A stretch of DNA of 64,000 nt from Lucifuga dentata (taxonomy: Eukaryota; Chordata; Actinopteri; Ophidiiformes; Bythitidae), in NCBI GenBank assembly GCA_014773175.1, contig VXCM01002787.1, positions 62,001 through 126,000 on the forward strand, read 5' to 3'. A program made the translations under genes and the position numbers. Below are positions 43,807 through 54,952 of the stretch, piece by piece (within the stretch, counting starts at the first letter, position 1; every line of letters begins with the position of its first letter). Under the pieces are notes generated by a model, which had not been told where the DNA came from, made no database searches, and saw nothing but the letters and a program-made list of their open reading frames with translations.

Positions 43807-44278
43807 GCACACACACACACACACCCCCCCAGTAAATACAATTATCATACTTCATTGCGGACATATCGGCAAACCTCAATTGGACCACATAACAAGTACA
43901 AAGACCCCATTGTATCGGTTGTCCTTTTTTTTGTGTGGTAAGAAGTCACAACGCAGAGAAACACACAAACGCCCTGCTATCATCATCTGAGCAGGAATAA
44001 TGGAAGAACTATTAGCAGCTATCATGTGTTTGTGATCAATTCAACAATTTGATGCATTGAGAACTGCAAGATGCTTTCGCTTCAGGAAACAGATGGATGA
44101 CTAAAAATGTGGTGAAGCAAATTCTCTCTCTTCTTCACATGCACATGTAAAGGTAATCTCTCTCTCTCTCTTTCTCTCTCTTTCTGCCTTACATGATCCC
44201 CCTGAGCTGAGCCCCATGATGCACAATAAGCCCCGCATGTGGTGCCGAAACCTCATCCAACCCTCCGCCCGTCCTCAC
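43771..44278 (-). other. macf1: intron, 0.5 kb, with (CA)n next to the following acceptor
   Basis: Contains a (CA)n run at 43773-43824 on the plus strand, which is (GT)n directly upstream of the acceptor of the next exon. No further coding content is seen. Confidence 0.75.
43773..43824. repeat. (CA)n microsatellite with a CG interruption
   Basis: About 50 bp of CA with a short CGCG-like interruption near 43804. On the gene strand it is (GT)n immediately before the acceptor AG of the exon at 43770. Confidence 0.95.
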
Positions 44279-44374
44279 CTCCAGCAGTTTGTATAGATGT
44301 TCAATGCGACCCTTCTCCATCTCTTTAGCGGGGATCTCTGTCTCTTTGAAATGGACGTACTCATTGTAAAGTGC
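44279..44374 (-). CDS. macf1: macf1 exon 7 in window: plakin domain
   Basis: 96 bp, 32 codons, phase 0 to 0. It encodes [20 protein letters not shown] and ends EHLYKLLE, matching the conserved ALYNQY.HFKETEI segment of spectraplakins. Acceptor CCTCAG, donor GAG|GTGAGG. Confidence 0.95.
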
Positions 44375-44965
44375 CTGAGGAAGGGATGATGGAAAGAAGG
44401 GAAGAGGGAGGCAGAGATGGCAGCAGAAAAAAAGGGTGGGGAAGGTAAAGGGAGAGAATGAAGTTACTGATGAGAGCTGTGCAGTCAATATTACCGCAGA
44501 CCAGCAGAGAGTCAATACCTGTTATCAGAGGTCAAGGTTTTATAATCACAGTCTCTCTCTGTGGATGGTCATTATCCATTTCCCCTACAAAACATGTTAA
44601 TCTCTCTTTCTTTTCCCACCTTTCTTCCTTCCTTCCTTCCTGTCTTGAAACATCCTGTCATCCTCTCCTTTGCAAACTTTTCCTTTACTCAGTTCAAAAA
44701 TCCAATTTTAATCTACCTCTTCACTCCCTTTTTCTCTTCATCCAACATCTTTGTCTGACATTCCATTTTGTCAGATTCCATCTGAGTGAATCAGATGATC
44801 ACAGGGAGGGATTACAGCACTGCAGATATAACCTGTCACCAATTTTCCACAGGGTTTTAATGCTGAACTCTTGTTATTTTGAGGGTTATTTAGCCTTCAA
44901 CCTCACTAGAAAAAGCTAGGATTAGACTCCATCATCTTCCTCTTTCCCGGAGTGTGTTGGCTCAC
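44375..44965 (-). other. macf1: intron, 0.6 kb
   Basis: Pyrimidine-rich on the plus strand around 44595-44760. No exon-like content is seen. Confidence 0.7.
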
Positions 44966-45085
44966 CTTGAGTTCTACAGGGTTTTGTGGGAAGTTCTTAT
45001 TGGCCATGAGGGCCGTATGCTGGCGGCTCCACTGGAGCAGGGAAGAGAACCGGGACTGGTACTCTGACCAGCGCTGGTCCACCTC
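44966..45085 (-). CDS. macf1: macf1 exon 6 in window: plakin domain start
   Basis: 120 bp, 40 codons, phase 0 to 0. It encodes EVDQRWSEYQSRFSSLLQWS and ends FPQNPVELK, the first spectrin-type helix pair of the plakin domain. Acceptor CTTCAG, donor AAG|GTGAGC. Confidence 0.94.
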
Positions 45086-45326
45086 CTGAAGATGGAGAAA
45101 TGAAGGAGGGAAGAATCAAAGGAGGGGGATCAAAGGAGACAAAATAAATCATCACCACATTATTCAAATATACAGTATATAGCATAAGATTAAAGTTACA
45201 GGTCTTTCTCGTGAAGCTACTCATAAAATAGGAACTTTGCACTGAGAATGAATCTTTCTATGTTGATGTTAAACTTCAGAATTGATGGTAAAATACAACG
45301 AGTGGGTGGAGCTGTGCTTGACGTAC

Positions 45327-45433
45327 ATGTGCAGAGATGCCCTCTCCTCCCTCTGGGATCTTAGGGAAGGCATCATAGATGGAGGAGACATAGGTGATGA
45401 CCGACTTCTCATCTGGAGATGGAACATCAACAT
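45327..45433 (-). CDS. macf1: macf1 exon 5 in window: CH2 domain, end
   Basis: 107 bp, phase 1 in, phase 0 out. Acceptor CTCTTCAG, donor CACAT|GTACGT. With the preceding G it encodes [20 protein letters not shown] followed by [16 protein letters not shown], the end of CH2 and the start of the linker to the plakin domain, strongly conserved in spectraplakins. Confidence 0.95.
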
Positions 45434-45837
45434 CTGAAGAGAGAAAAAAAAAAGCGATGAAAAATTAGAGAGGCAGAGTAAAAATCATGCAGCCAGACTG
45501 CTGTCTGTCTGACATGAATTTCCACCTACAGAATACAAAATTATACACTTTTTAAGAAAAATACAAGGAAGGCACATTACAGTCACTTATTAGCAACATT
45601 ATTTCTTAAATCTGGCAACAAATAAAAATTGAGAAATATATCTGCCCATAAATTTAACTAAAAATCCTTTAAATGTAAATAAGCATTAATTGATAGTTGT
45701 TGACTTGTTCTGCTGTGAATGGCTTTGTTATATGCATCCCTGAGCTCAGACACAGCTAAGCGACAGCCTCTGTTCTACCCAAAAGTTAATCAGCCAGTAA
45801 CTGTCAGACGTCCATTCATGCAGATGGACAGTCTCAC

Positions 45838-46012
45838 CCTCAGCGTCCAGAAGTCTGGTCACCCCTAGCGACTCGGCGATCTCGAAGGCCTGCTCGAGGT
45901 TCTCACGGTTACTCTGCCGCGNACCCCTAGCGACTCGGCGATCTCGAAGGCCTGCTCGAGGTTCTCACGGTTACTCTGCCGCGACACCAACTCCATGTCA
46001 ATCAGGTCTGGT
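45838..46012 (-). CDS. macf1: macf1 exon 4 in window: CH2 domain, middle; contains a false assembly duplication
   Basis: As assembled it is 175 bp with an N at 45922 and a perfect 61-bp duplication (45861-45921 and 45923-45983). Removing one copy plus the N leaves 113 bp, exactly the size that restores frame (phase 2 in, phase 1 out). The protein then reads PDLIDMELVSRQSNRENLEQ and onward through AFEIAESLGVTRLLDAE. The break is most likely an assembly error, not a mutation. Donor G|GTGAGA, acceptor TTCCAG. Confidence 0.9.
45861..45983. repeat. 61-bp direct duplication around a single N (assembly artefact)
   Basis: Positions 45861-45921 and 45923-45983 are identical and separated only by an N at 45922. 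It lies in the CH2 coding exon and adds 62 bases, shifting the frame. Confidence 0.95.
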
Positions 46013-46149
46013 CTGGAAAACACACAGAGGGGACGTGTAAGTGTGGGCGTGTTCATGTTTATTTGAACTTTTAAATAGTTGGAAAGATGTTGTTTAATTG
46101 ATGTGCTGACTGAGGGCCTTTATGAGCTTCTGTTTCTTTGTCTTCTAAC

Positions 46150-46316
46150 CTGTATTTGTGCAGCAGAGCATTGAACATGCGTCCGTCGCTCCAGGATGAG
46201 GTGAAGTTGACACAGCGGAGGCCGGGGTAGCCTTCTGTTGCCTGCTGGCTCCATATTAACAGCTTCTCTTTGGCCGTGAGGTCAGCTGACTCTCCACTTA
46301 CATAGATTTCTGAGAT
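46150..46316 (-). CDS. macf1: macf1 exon 3 in window: CH2 domain, first half
   Basis: 167 bp, starts phase 0 and ends with two bases of an Arg codon. Acceptor TTTCAG, donor AG|GTTAGA. It encodes [20 protein letters not shown], then the [20 protein letters not shown] and [15 protein letters not shown] segments, a textbook CH2 start. Both the canonical exon at 62293 and the alternative first exon can splice to it in frame. Confidence 0.96.
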
Positions 46317-46327
46317 CTGAAAGGAAG

Positions 46328-46374
<47 letters not shown>

Positions 46375-48719
46375 AAGAAGAGGCTAGGATTCACTTCAAT
46401 TTCCAGAAGAAACCTTGAGAATTCAGCCTATGCTCAAATCTTCTCAGGTCTTAATGATTTAATTCTGTCCTGTTACAATATCCAAGAAAAAAAAAAAGAA
46501 TTTACTCTGATTTTACTCCATTTCACACACAGAAACACAGCCACACCCACAAACTGCTTTGTCTTTGTATGAGACACAAACCCACTGGAGAGGTTTCAGT
46601 CACTTTAATTCAACCTGTCATCTCTGTTTGAATCCTTCATTTGTCTGTCTTATAATCAATAACCCTCTGTGTGCCCATGTGTATGTGTTTACAAAAAATA
46701 TGGATCTGTCGGAACGAGTCTGTGTGTATGTGTTATTTGTGAACGCTTTTTTTTTTCGATTCAGAAATGGAAAGAGGACTGATCTATAAAATGTGTTTCA
46801 TCGGCCACATGACTTAGATTATCTGCCAGTCCTATAAAAGCACCTTTATGTTAAAGTACATTTTTGTTTCATGTAATCAGTGGATTTTAGAAGTAGGCTC
46901 CCCTCTTTTTCCAAAAACAATTATGACACTTTGGAAAGCAAAGGTTATGGTGCTAGCTGTAAAAAAAAAAAATATTTTCACCAATCAGGAGAAATGCCTT
47001 ATATTGTAAAGTTTCAAAAACATTCTTGGATGAGTAATGAATACTAATCACTTGTTCTTTGGCTTGTGGCCTAATTTTCCACTGGATTTCACTAAATCTT
47101 TTAACAAGTTTTGAAGATATCCTAGTAACAAACAAACAAACAGGACTAAAAGTGTGACGTCCCTGGAAACTCCCTTTACGGTTTAATACACACAGTATAA
47201 AAAGTAAGTTAAAGTAGGAGTTGACCCATAACTGATAATAGTACAACTAAAGGGAAAACAGGTCTTCCATGGAGACCCACAGCCCTATCAGTTTTCTCTT
47301 TGGCTGCATCTGTCCATGATGACAAAGGCAGAGTGATGCAGTAACTGGCAGTGTCAGGCTGCTGTTGCTGTAATCAGTATTCCTCTGTCATCCCTTTTTC
47401 CCTTGTTGGCTCTCCTCCTTCTCTTGCTCTCTTTCAGTCTCTGTCTTTCCCTGCTGCTAATATAAAGCAGTATGAAAGTCCAGCGCGTGCCAAGAGACTG
47501 CAGCAACAGCCAAAAAAAGGAGGGGAGGGAGGAGAAAGAGAGAGAGAAAAGAAAGAGAGGAGAAAGTCTAGCTAGGCCAGAGAGGGAGGAGAGGGAGTTG
47601 CGATTGAATTTTGAGATGAAACAGAGATAACAGCTGCATTTAAAGAACAGTCTGTTGTCGTCCACGTTAGCTAGCTTGTTAGCTAGAAAACCATAACGTC
47701 TGGTCAGCTAACTACCTCTGTCTTGTTGTAAACACATCTAACCTGCACATTAGGTTATCCACTTAGCAGAAGCTAGCAAACTGTGAGTTATTAGAGCATG
47801 GAAATGTAACATCAGATGCTATGTTAGCCTGCTGGTGACATGTAGCTTTGGAGCACCAACTAAGGCCAAAGACAAGACTTCTCCAGACTGCTTCCAAAAA
47901 ATTCCATGTTCTTAATGTGGCAAGATAAAAAGTTAAACTTAGGAGGTCTTTGGAGCCACACATGCTCACTTACATACACAGCAAAGCACGAAGGCAGCCA
48001 TTCAGACAGAAAACAATACAAAACATACTCATTAGCACCCAGGATAAGTATAGTTTAAGTGAAAGCTACGCACAAGTACACAGACACACAGATCTGGGAA
48101 CAAGTCACGCTGCAGCAAACATGCCTCTCCCAGATTGGAGTCAAAGGTTGGGTGTGTGTTCTGTATCCACAATGTATGCATCTATGTGGGTAAATATGTC
48201 TGTACGTGAATGTCTGAGGTCCCAGTCTAAGTACCACTTCTTTCTGTGGGTCTGTAAGTGTGTGCACGCAGAGTGTGTATACATCTGTGTATCGTATGGC
48301 AGGTGTAAAGTTGTATGTAAAGGCATATGCATAAAGGCGTAAATGCATATCCAACATGTGTGACAGACACACATACACCACACAAACTCTTAGAAGTTCT
48401 AAATAAGAAGCACTATTGGTCACTGCAGCCATAGTTCTGTCACAAACATCCATGATCCACTATAGCAACCCCCTGGGGCTCTGGACCGGCCCTTTTTAGA
48501 AACATGGCCTCTTTGATGTTACTGGGGAGAGATGAGAGAGAGAAAGAGTGATGGAGGGAAGAGATAATAGTGGGATGAAATGGACAATGAGCAGAAGAGC
48601 TAGATGTGTAGGAGGAATGGTATATGGTTGAACCAGAGTGGATTCAATGTGACAGGAATCCCCCAGAGGTTCAAAACAGCAGCTTTCTCACTGATGAATG
48701 CACATTTCAAATCCCTCTC

Positions 48720-48750
<31 letters not shown>

Positions 48751-50504
48751 GTAACACACACGGATACACACAGAGGATAGCTGGGCTTCACACTACACAC
48801 TACACACACACCCTGACACATACAGCACATGTATATCTACCTCATGACAGAGGCCAATGCACATGCAGAAACCAGGCTTATCGATCATTGCTCGCCAATG
48901 AAAACGCCTGAAACAGAGGCTCTGTAGACCTTGGCTTTACCTTGTCACTATGTGTGTTTGCGTGATGGAGAGCGAGTGTGAGTGTGCACGTATCTGTCCG
49001 GCCTGCTTTCTCATGACTCAGCAACACTCCGCATCAAATGAGATACGTAGCACTAAAGCTGCAGGCTGACATGACGTCAGCTGCTGTATTGCATAGCTCT
49101 ACTGTACTGCCTTCCTAATGTGGATTACAGAGACACAAACACACCTCGTCATTTGTTGTATTAGCGCTGCAGTGGAAGCAGCAGCCTTTTCATTTTCAAG
49201 GTGAAGTGGAGCTGAACAGCTGTGATGCGGCACAAAAGCTGCTTTCGGCAGATAAGAGGATGCCAGGTAATTCCAAAAAATCATTCCAACCAAATTTTGG
49301 TTTGTAACAGAGTTAGTTTCCCTCCTGAACATCAACACACAAAGGCACAGTTGCTTCATTAACTTGCAACATTAATGCAGGGTTTCTATACACATTTTAC
49401 CTGTTAAATTCCTTTTCCATAGCTTTTCTGTGGTGTAATAAATAAAGCAAGCTTTGTGCCTGCCATGACAGTGTAAGCTAAACTTGTTACATAAGCTTAA
49501 GCATGGTCTGCAATGTGAAGAATAACAAAGCGTGTCCTGTGTCTTCAACGTTTAGCCGGAATTCATATATTTTCCATGCATTATTAAAGTTATATTTTGC
49601 TGGCATGTGACTATGATGCAAGCAAATCTCTGCTAGCTAGCTTTGGTCTAAAAAAAAAAATCCACAAATACCTGATTTTCCAGGCTTGTAAAACACATTA
49701 TCAATTCCCTGACTTTTCCAGGATTTTCTTAACAAAGCTCGAATAATGAAATGAATGTCATGCTGCTCTGAGATGTTTACACATCTCACAAAAGCTTTGA
49801 AAGTTTGCCAATTGATTTTCATACTGGAATAACTGGAAGATTTCATTTTCATACTCAAGTAAGTGAAAATGGCTGCCGGGAAGAAAGGAAAATACATTCA
49901 AAAATGTAAAACACAACATCATGGTTTACAAGATGTTAGTGTGTCCAGACTTTATTTTGCATAGACAGACCTGTGTTTGTAGTGGAAGGGTATAAATAAG
50001 CAAAATCACAGATATGGTCCTTTAAGGATTTTGTGAAGACAGAGTAGAGTTTAAATAAAAAAGTTATTGAGTGTTTCACACACAGGATATGATAGACATG
50101 ATAAAATGAAGCATCTGTCCCTTTTATCCTAAGTAATCACAACCCACACACACACACACACTATGTTCTACTAAATGGGTAGAAAATGGAACAATTTCAA
50201 TTTTCAGCAAAAAGGGAACCCTGTCAATGTCAAGCAATGTCGCTTCTGTTTCCTACACAAACACTCCGCCTCTGTGTTTGTCACACTCCAACACATAATG
50301 TCAATAGTGATCAAGTGTGTCATGTGGGGGGAAAAAAACCAAAGATGGAGAGAGACGAATGAGAAGAAAAGAAATGACAGAGGGAGGAAGGATGCTGGAG
50401 AGTGATAGAGAGACAGTCTGGGCTGCGCTGATTAGGCTCTGGGGACAGAGGTAGGAAGAATAAAAAGAGAGAGAGGAATAGTGCCTTTGCAGAGCTGATA
50501 AACC

Positions 50505-50542
<38 letters not shown>

Positions 50543-50658
50543 CCATTCCACAGCAGCAGGTCAGAAAGACAAAGATGGGGAAGAACAAACAGTTGTCAAG
50601 AGGGTTGGACAAAATGATTTTGAAGTATGGTCAAAAATGGAGACGGACAGATGCAAAC
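46317..50658 (-). other. macf1: intron between the alternative first exon and CH2
   Basis: 4.3 kb containing a (GA)n run near the acceptor (46334-46372), CT and CA microsatellites (about 48726-48751 and 50513-50540), and purine-rich stretches (47510-47590 and 50335-50480). No exon-like block with matched splice sites and protein similarity was seen. Confidence 0.65.
46334..46372. repeat. (GA)n microsatellite next to the CH2 acceptor
   Basis: Nearly 40 bp of GA on the plus strand, which is (CT)n on the gene strand. It ends about 17 nt before the AG of the CH2 exon at 46316, so it serves as its polypyrimidine tract. Confidence 0.95.
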
Positions 50659-51867
50659 CTGTGGAAGCCATTTAACAGCTGCCTGCCGCTGCAGCGCCAG
50701 AGGACTCTCCATCATGGAGTCTAGTCTCTCTGATGAGCTGCTGGTCAGTCCTCCCCAGTCTGTCTGACTCGGTGTGGTGCCCCCTGTCTCTGGCGAGGTC
50801 AAAGGCAGATCGCTGGCATAGCCTGACTCCAGCAGAGAGGGCCCTTCTTGTACACGGACCGGGGTGTTCAAGCTAAATTCCTTGACTCCAACAGATTCCA
50901 GATTCCTGATTTGCTTAGAGGACATGGAGCAGTCCACATCAGGCATTTTGGCTCTGCTGTCGTCCTCAGAAAACTGGACTTTAAGAATGTTTCCTGTGAC
51001 TGGAGATGGGGCTGATGGCTCTTTGCACACCTCCACCTCACTGCCACATTCCCCCCTCCACACTGGAGAGCCATAGTCACTGGGGTACACTGTCCTCACT
51101 ATGCAGAGCTTACCGTCCACCTCACGAATGTGGACCACACCTTTGCACTCCTTCTTCAAAGGCGTTCTCACCACCCCTGTTGGCCCTGCGGCTCCTAGTT
51201 TCACCTGTGCATCCTTTTCATCCCTCTCTAATCTTCCCCTTTCTTTTTTCTCTTTCTTTTGTCGTACTATCCAGGGTTTTTCCAAAACCCCTTGGACCTT
51301 CTCCTTAGCACGACAGACTCTCCCTCCACCAGGGGTGGTGCTGCCCAGGGCTGGGGTTGTGATGACTGGAGTGGTGGTGGTTATTTGGCTTGGGATGCTG
51401 GAGACATCTATGATTGCGCTGACGGTCTCTTCCTCCCCAGGAAGACAAAAGACTCCTCTCCAGGCTGGGCTGGGATTGGGGGACACATCAAGCCCCCTGT
51501 TGCCAAAATGCCCTCCTCCAGTGGAGCTCACAGAGCCAGGTGAAAGACTATTGCTGGGCAGATTCGTTTTGGAATGAGCCAACTGGATATCAGGCACTGT
51601 TGTAAAGGCTGTTCTGGCCCCATTGTCACTGTTATTAAAATCGGAGTCTGCTGTTTCTATGACAGTGACCTTTTCTTCCTCATCCTCATCGTCTTCCTCT
51701 CTTTCATCAGACTTGTGCCTTCTTTGCCGCTCATAATCCTTTCCTTTCCTGCTCCTCTTGCCTTTGTGCTTCCGTCTGAAACGCAGGCACCTTTTTGGGG
51801 AACGTGGGGGTGCCCCATTGAGTCCTGACTCCCGCGAAGGCCTGACACAACCCATAGAGTTCCCCAT
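50659..51867 (-). CDS. macf1: macf1 alternative first exon: 403-residue N-terminus with MGNSMGC lipid-anchor motif, lacks CH1
   Basis: The ATG at 51867 has a good context (G at -3, G at +4). The 1,209-bp frame ends phase 0 at donor CCACAG|GTTTGC and can join in frame to the CH2 exon at 46316. The start MGNSMGC fits an N-myristoylation signal (Gly2, small residue at position 6) with a palmitoylatable Cys7. A strongly basic stretch follows at residues ~20-45 (PKRCLRFRRKHKGKRSRKGK), then an acidic run (EEDDEDEEEK) and a long Ser/Thr/Pro-rich, probably disordered region. Known spectraplakin isoforms (for example dystonin-a3) have an equivalent exon, giving a protein with CH2 only, weak actin binding and membrane association. 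Regulation would be by its own promoter. Confidence 0.9.
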
Positions 51868-51891
51868 CTCTTTCAATAGTGAGAGAGGAGT

Positions 51892-51926
51892 TTAAGGCAG
51901 TTTAAAGTTCATGTAGGTTTGCACAT
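51892..51926 (-). promoter_or_regulatory. macf1: two overlapping upstream ORFs in the leader of the alternative first exon
   Basis: Immediately upstream of the MGNSMGC start codon are two minimal ORFs. One runs 51926-51909 (ATG, four codons, TGA). The second runs 51912-51892 (ATG, five codons, TAA). They overlap by the ATGA arrangement. If this sequence is contiguous 5' UTR, both ORFs terminate before the main ATG and would be expected to lower or regulate initiation there. The transcription start is unknown. Confidence 0.45.
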
Positions 51927-54439
51927 CTATTCCAGCTTTTTGACAGCAAAGCCTTTCCCGCCAAAAATAGACACTGAAGTGGAAATGTTCACAAAGGCTG
52001 GCAGGTGACTGACAGCTCCCGCATCACTGTGACACCTGCAACTAATGTTAAATTAAGAATAGCAGGTGTAGCTCCATTTTCCATGAATAGTAAGATGGTG
52101 GAATAAGCTGTCAGAGAAGGAGAGAGAGAGAGAGAGAAGGAAATCTGTCTTTTCCTCAGGCAGTTATTGGTTCAGTCACAGGCCAGGGGCTGCAGGGTTT
52201 ACAGCTCCCCGTGTCTCTTTTCTCTCTATTCCTTCGCCGTCATATCTCTCCTTCACCCCACCTTTCTTGGACCCAGGCAGTGCAGCGAGCAGCCCTTCTC
52301 TCTCTCCATGGGCCCTGCTCTGTAAAATGATGGGTGCAAATGCAGGCAATCGGCTATTTTATCCCAGAAGATGTATGGTAGCACGCAGAGATACACAAGG
52401 GAGGAAAATAATTTTGGCTAGGGTCAGGGTAGATAGTTTATTACTGGGATTTTGGCAGGTAACCTGTTACCTGGTAAGGCAATGTGTCAGGTAGGATGAT
52501 GTGTGAAGGTGTCTGTGGAGGGATTATGTGGCAGAGAGGAAAAAGGAATGTAGTTTAATGTTATTCAGCCCATTAGTGATACTGTCCAGGAGAGCACTGG
52601 AATCAACAGCAGTCTCATCGCATGTCTTGATTCTAACTTATAATTCCCCTTATTATCAGAAGTCAAGCATGCTGTATCATGAACGACCTATGCAACAAGG
52701 CGGCTCACTAAATTGAGATGAAACATCATAATCTTCTGCAACTCCATTCCTGGTAATCCACTAAGTGTTGTTGCTGAGATTTGTTGTTGATTTGAGTGCT
52801 GCTGTAAGCTAAGAGCTCTATCTACATACAGCTCTGAGCTTATGAATCATTGATGCCTCTTTCCTGCTGGGAAAATGTTATTGCAGTGCAAAAGAAGTAA
52901 GATCCGTATTGCAAACCAGACCTGCAAATGACATCGGCAGGAATCCTATCTGTCACAGCAGCTGTGGAAAAAGTCATACAAATGGTGACGATGTCAATAC
53001 TCCTTGTAGTAATAATGGGCTCGGTGTCTCATTCTGCAGAGGCAGCACGGTGTCCAGATGGGTTGTGGGTGAGACATAGCGTGCCGTCAGCCAATGCTGC
53101 CACAGATTGCTGCGCGATTCAGCCAATATTCTGACAGCTTGTTAAATACTCAATCATGGCATCGTCTTCCTGCCTCGATGCTTCTTACTGTCATCCTCCC
53201 ACGGTGTATCCCGCTCAGTGAGCTGGTGTCTCATGTGTTGTTTCAATCCTTCATGCTAGTGTGTGTGCTTGTGGGTTCTCTGTCTTGAGGGAATTTGTTG
53301 GAAATATGTTGGAACCTGAAATCACTACCATCAAGCCCTTCCCATTGATGATAGCGGCAGAAAAGCTCAGTCTTAAGGCTCCCAGATACTGCTGGAATCA
53401 TCTCATTACAAGCCAGAAACTCATAAAACACTGTGGTACAACAACAGCCAGAAGCCTTGTTAGGGTGCCAGTCTAAATCTAGCAGCTGCCGAATGCAGCC
53501 AGTCTCCACCTTAAGCTCCCCAGACAGCTTAGCATCACGCGCCTCTCCCCTGGATACCAGCCGAAAGATTCCCCCCAACCTGACTGTCAGACTCCCTGAG
53601 GAGCAGCAGGGGTGTCTGGGGGAATGTAGTCCAGCACTGTCCAATCATAAAGCTGCCCTATCTTCCTGTCAGTCAGCCAGTTACTCAGGCAAGCTTCCCC
53701 TCCATCAGGTGGTGCAGTGCGACGACAGTCTGACAAAATCCCCCAGTTTGCAGGAAATGGGGGTAATTAGACTATATCTTACACACAGACAAAAATGAAA
53801 AGAAAAAATGCAGTTGCAAAAGCTTTCCTGCTTCAGTTTATCTTTCCTCTCTGGTGTCTTTTATTCTCATAACAGCTCCTCACGTCCACGAGATCTAATT
53901 AGGAAGAGGCATCTGGGGTAGGAGCTGGAGTCTGGCTGTTCTATCTGAGGATGAAGAGAAGGATGTGAGGAAGAGAGTGGTTCTCTGTCAGCTTGTCATT
54001 ATCCGGGTCCACTAACAGAAGTGGAAATCGTATAGATTTGTAGCTGGAACGGAGCCAGCTGGCAGTCCCGACTGTTTTCTCATTCACACAGCACAGCGGC
54101 AACACAGAGGCGAGGGCCACAGAGTTCGGACTTCATAGCTCCTTAAAAAAAAACAAAGACATGGCACAAAAATAGGACCACAGGGCGTCTCCAGCCTAAA
54201 GGAGACACAGGCTCCAGCAGACAAGCATGACTGGACAGATCCGATTGAATCTGTGTTTGCCAGAGAGACACCAAGTGTGTGATTGTCCAAGAGAGAGAGT
54301 GTCTCAGTGCATGTGTGTCTGAAAGGTTCGCTAAGCTCCTGGGCAGCTGTGTACGAGTCCTTCTACATACGTGTATGTGAGTGTGTCTCGTCCTGCTGAT
54401 TTGAGGCCTGCAGATCAGGAGAAGCCGGGAGCTCCAGTG

Positions 54440-54640
54440 ACAGGCAGTCTGGATTCCTCTCTTCTCTACTGCCTTCTCTCCTCCGCTTTATCCCTCGCTC
54501 ACAGACACCGGTTGAGGGAGAGAAAAGCTTTTATCTCCCGGCTGCTGCAGCTTCACAGTCTCATACTGCTCGATCTCTCACTAACTCTCTCACCGCTCCA
54601 CCCCTCCCTCCTTGGCTCTCCTCGTCCTATCCGCTTCTTT
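54440..54640 (-). promoter_or_regulatory. macf1: possible promoter region for the alternative first exon
   Basis: On the minus strand this stretch contains a TATA-like GATAAAAG near 54536-54527 and several CpGs, followed downstream by a purine-rich leader. It lies about 2.6 kb upstream of the MGNSMGC start codon, so it would need an untranslated exon or a long 5' UTR. Only motif-level support exists. Confidence 0.2.
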
Positions 54641-54646
54641 GTTACT

Positions 54647-54647
54647 C

Positions 54648-54674
<27 letters not shown>
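54647..54674. repeat. (TC)n microsatellite
   Basis: About 28 bp of TC repeat inside a wider pyrimidine-rich stretch. On the gene strand it reads (GA)n and might resemble a GAGA-type element. Confidence 0.9.
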
Positions 54675-54680
<6 letters not shown>

Positions 54681-54914
54681 ACTCTCGACTGTTAGTGAGC
54701 AGCTTTCAAACACACACACTTGACCCAAAAGCTTCCCTGAATGGCACGCTGCAACAGGGACAATAAAAAAAGCGAAGGAAGACAGAAATGAAACCTAAAC
54801 CAGACTCTGCAACCCAGAGTGATTCAGCACCTCAGCTGGTTTCTCTCTGCATCCACCCACCTCAGTCAAAAACTCCATCTGTTTATCTACCAACAGTTTA
54901 TAAAGGGCTCTGGG

Positions 54915-54916
<2 letters not shown>

Positions 54917-54952
<36 letters not shown>
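54917..54952. repeat. (AAAT)n microsatellite
   Basis: Eight or nine perfect AAAT/AATA units in the intron upstream of the alternative first exon. Confidence 0.95.

Noticed and set aside
48055..48453. 130-codon frames on both strands
   Set aside because: Composed mostly of CA/TG simple-sequence-derived residues (Cys, Val, His, Thr); not protein-like.
53243..53798. Overlapping open frames of about 120-130 codons on both strands upstream of the alternative first exon
   Set aside because: Low-complexity, no start context and no similarity; both strands open at once suggests base composition rather than coding.
54842..54920. Possible 49-nt exon (acceptor CCCCAG, donor GAG|GTGGGT) encoding a piece like DKQMEFLTE on the gene strand
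   Set aside because: Its length would shift the frame as an internal exon, its ATG has a poor context, and no similarity is known; a 5'-UTR exon cannot be excluded but is not supported.
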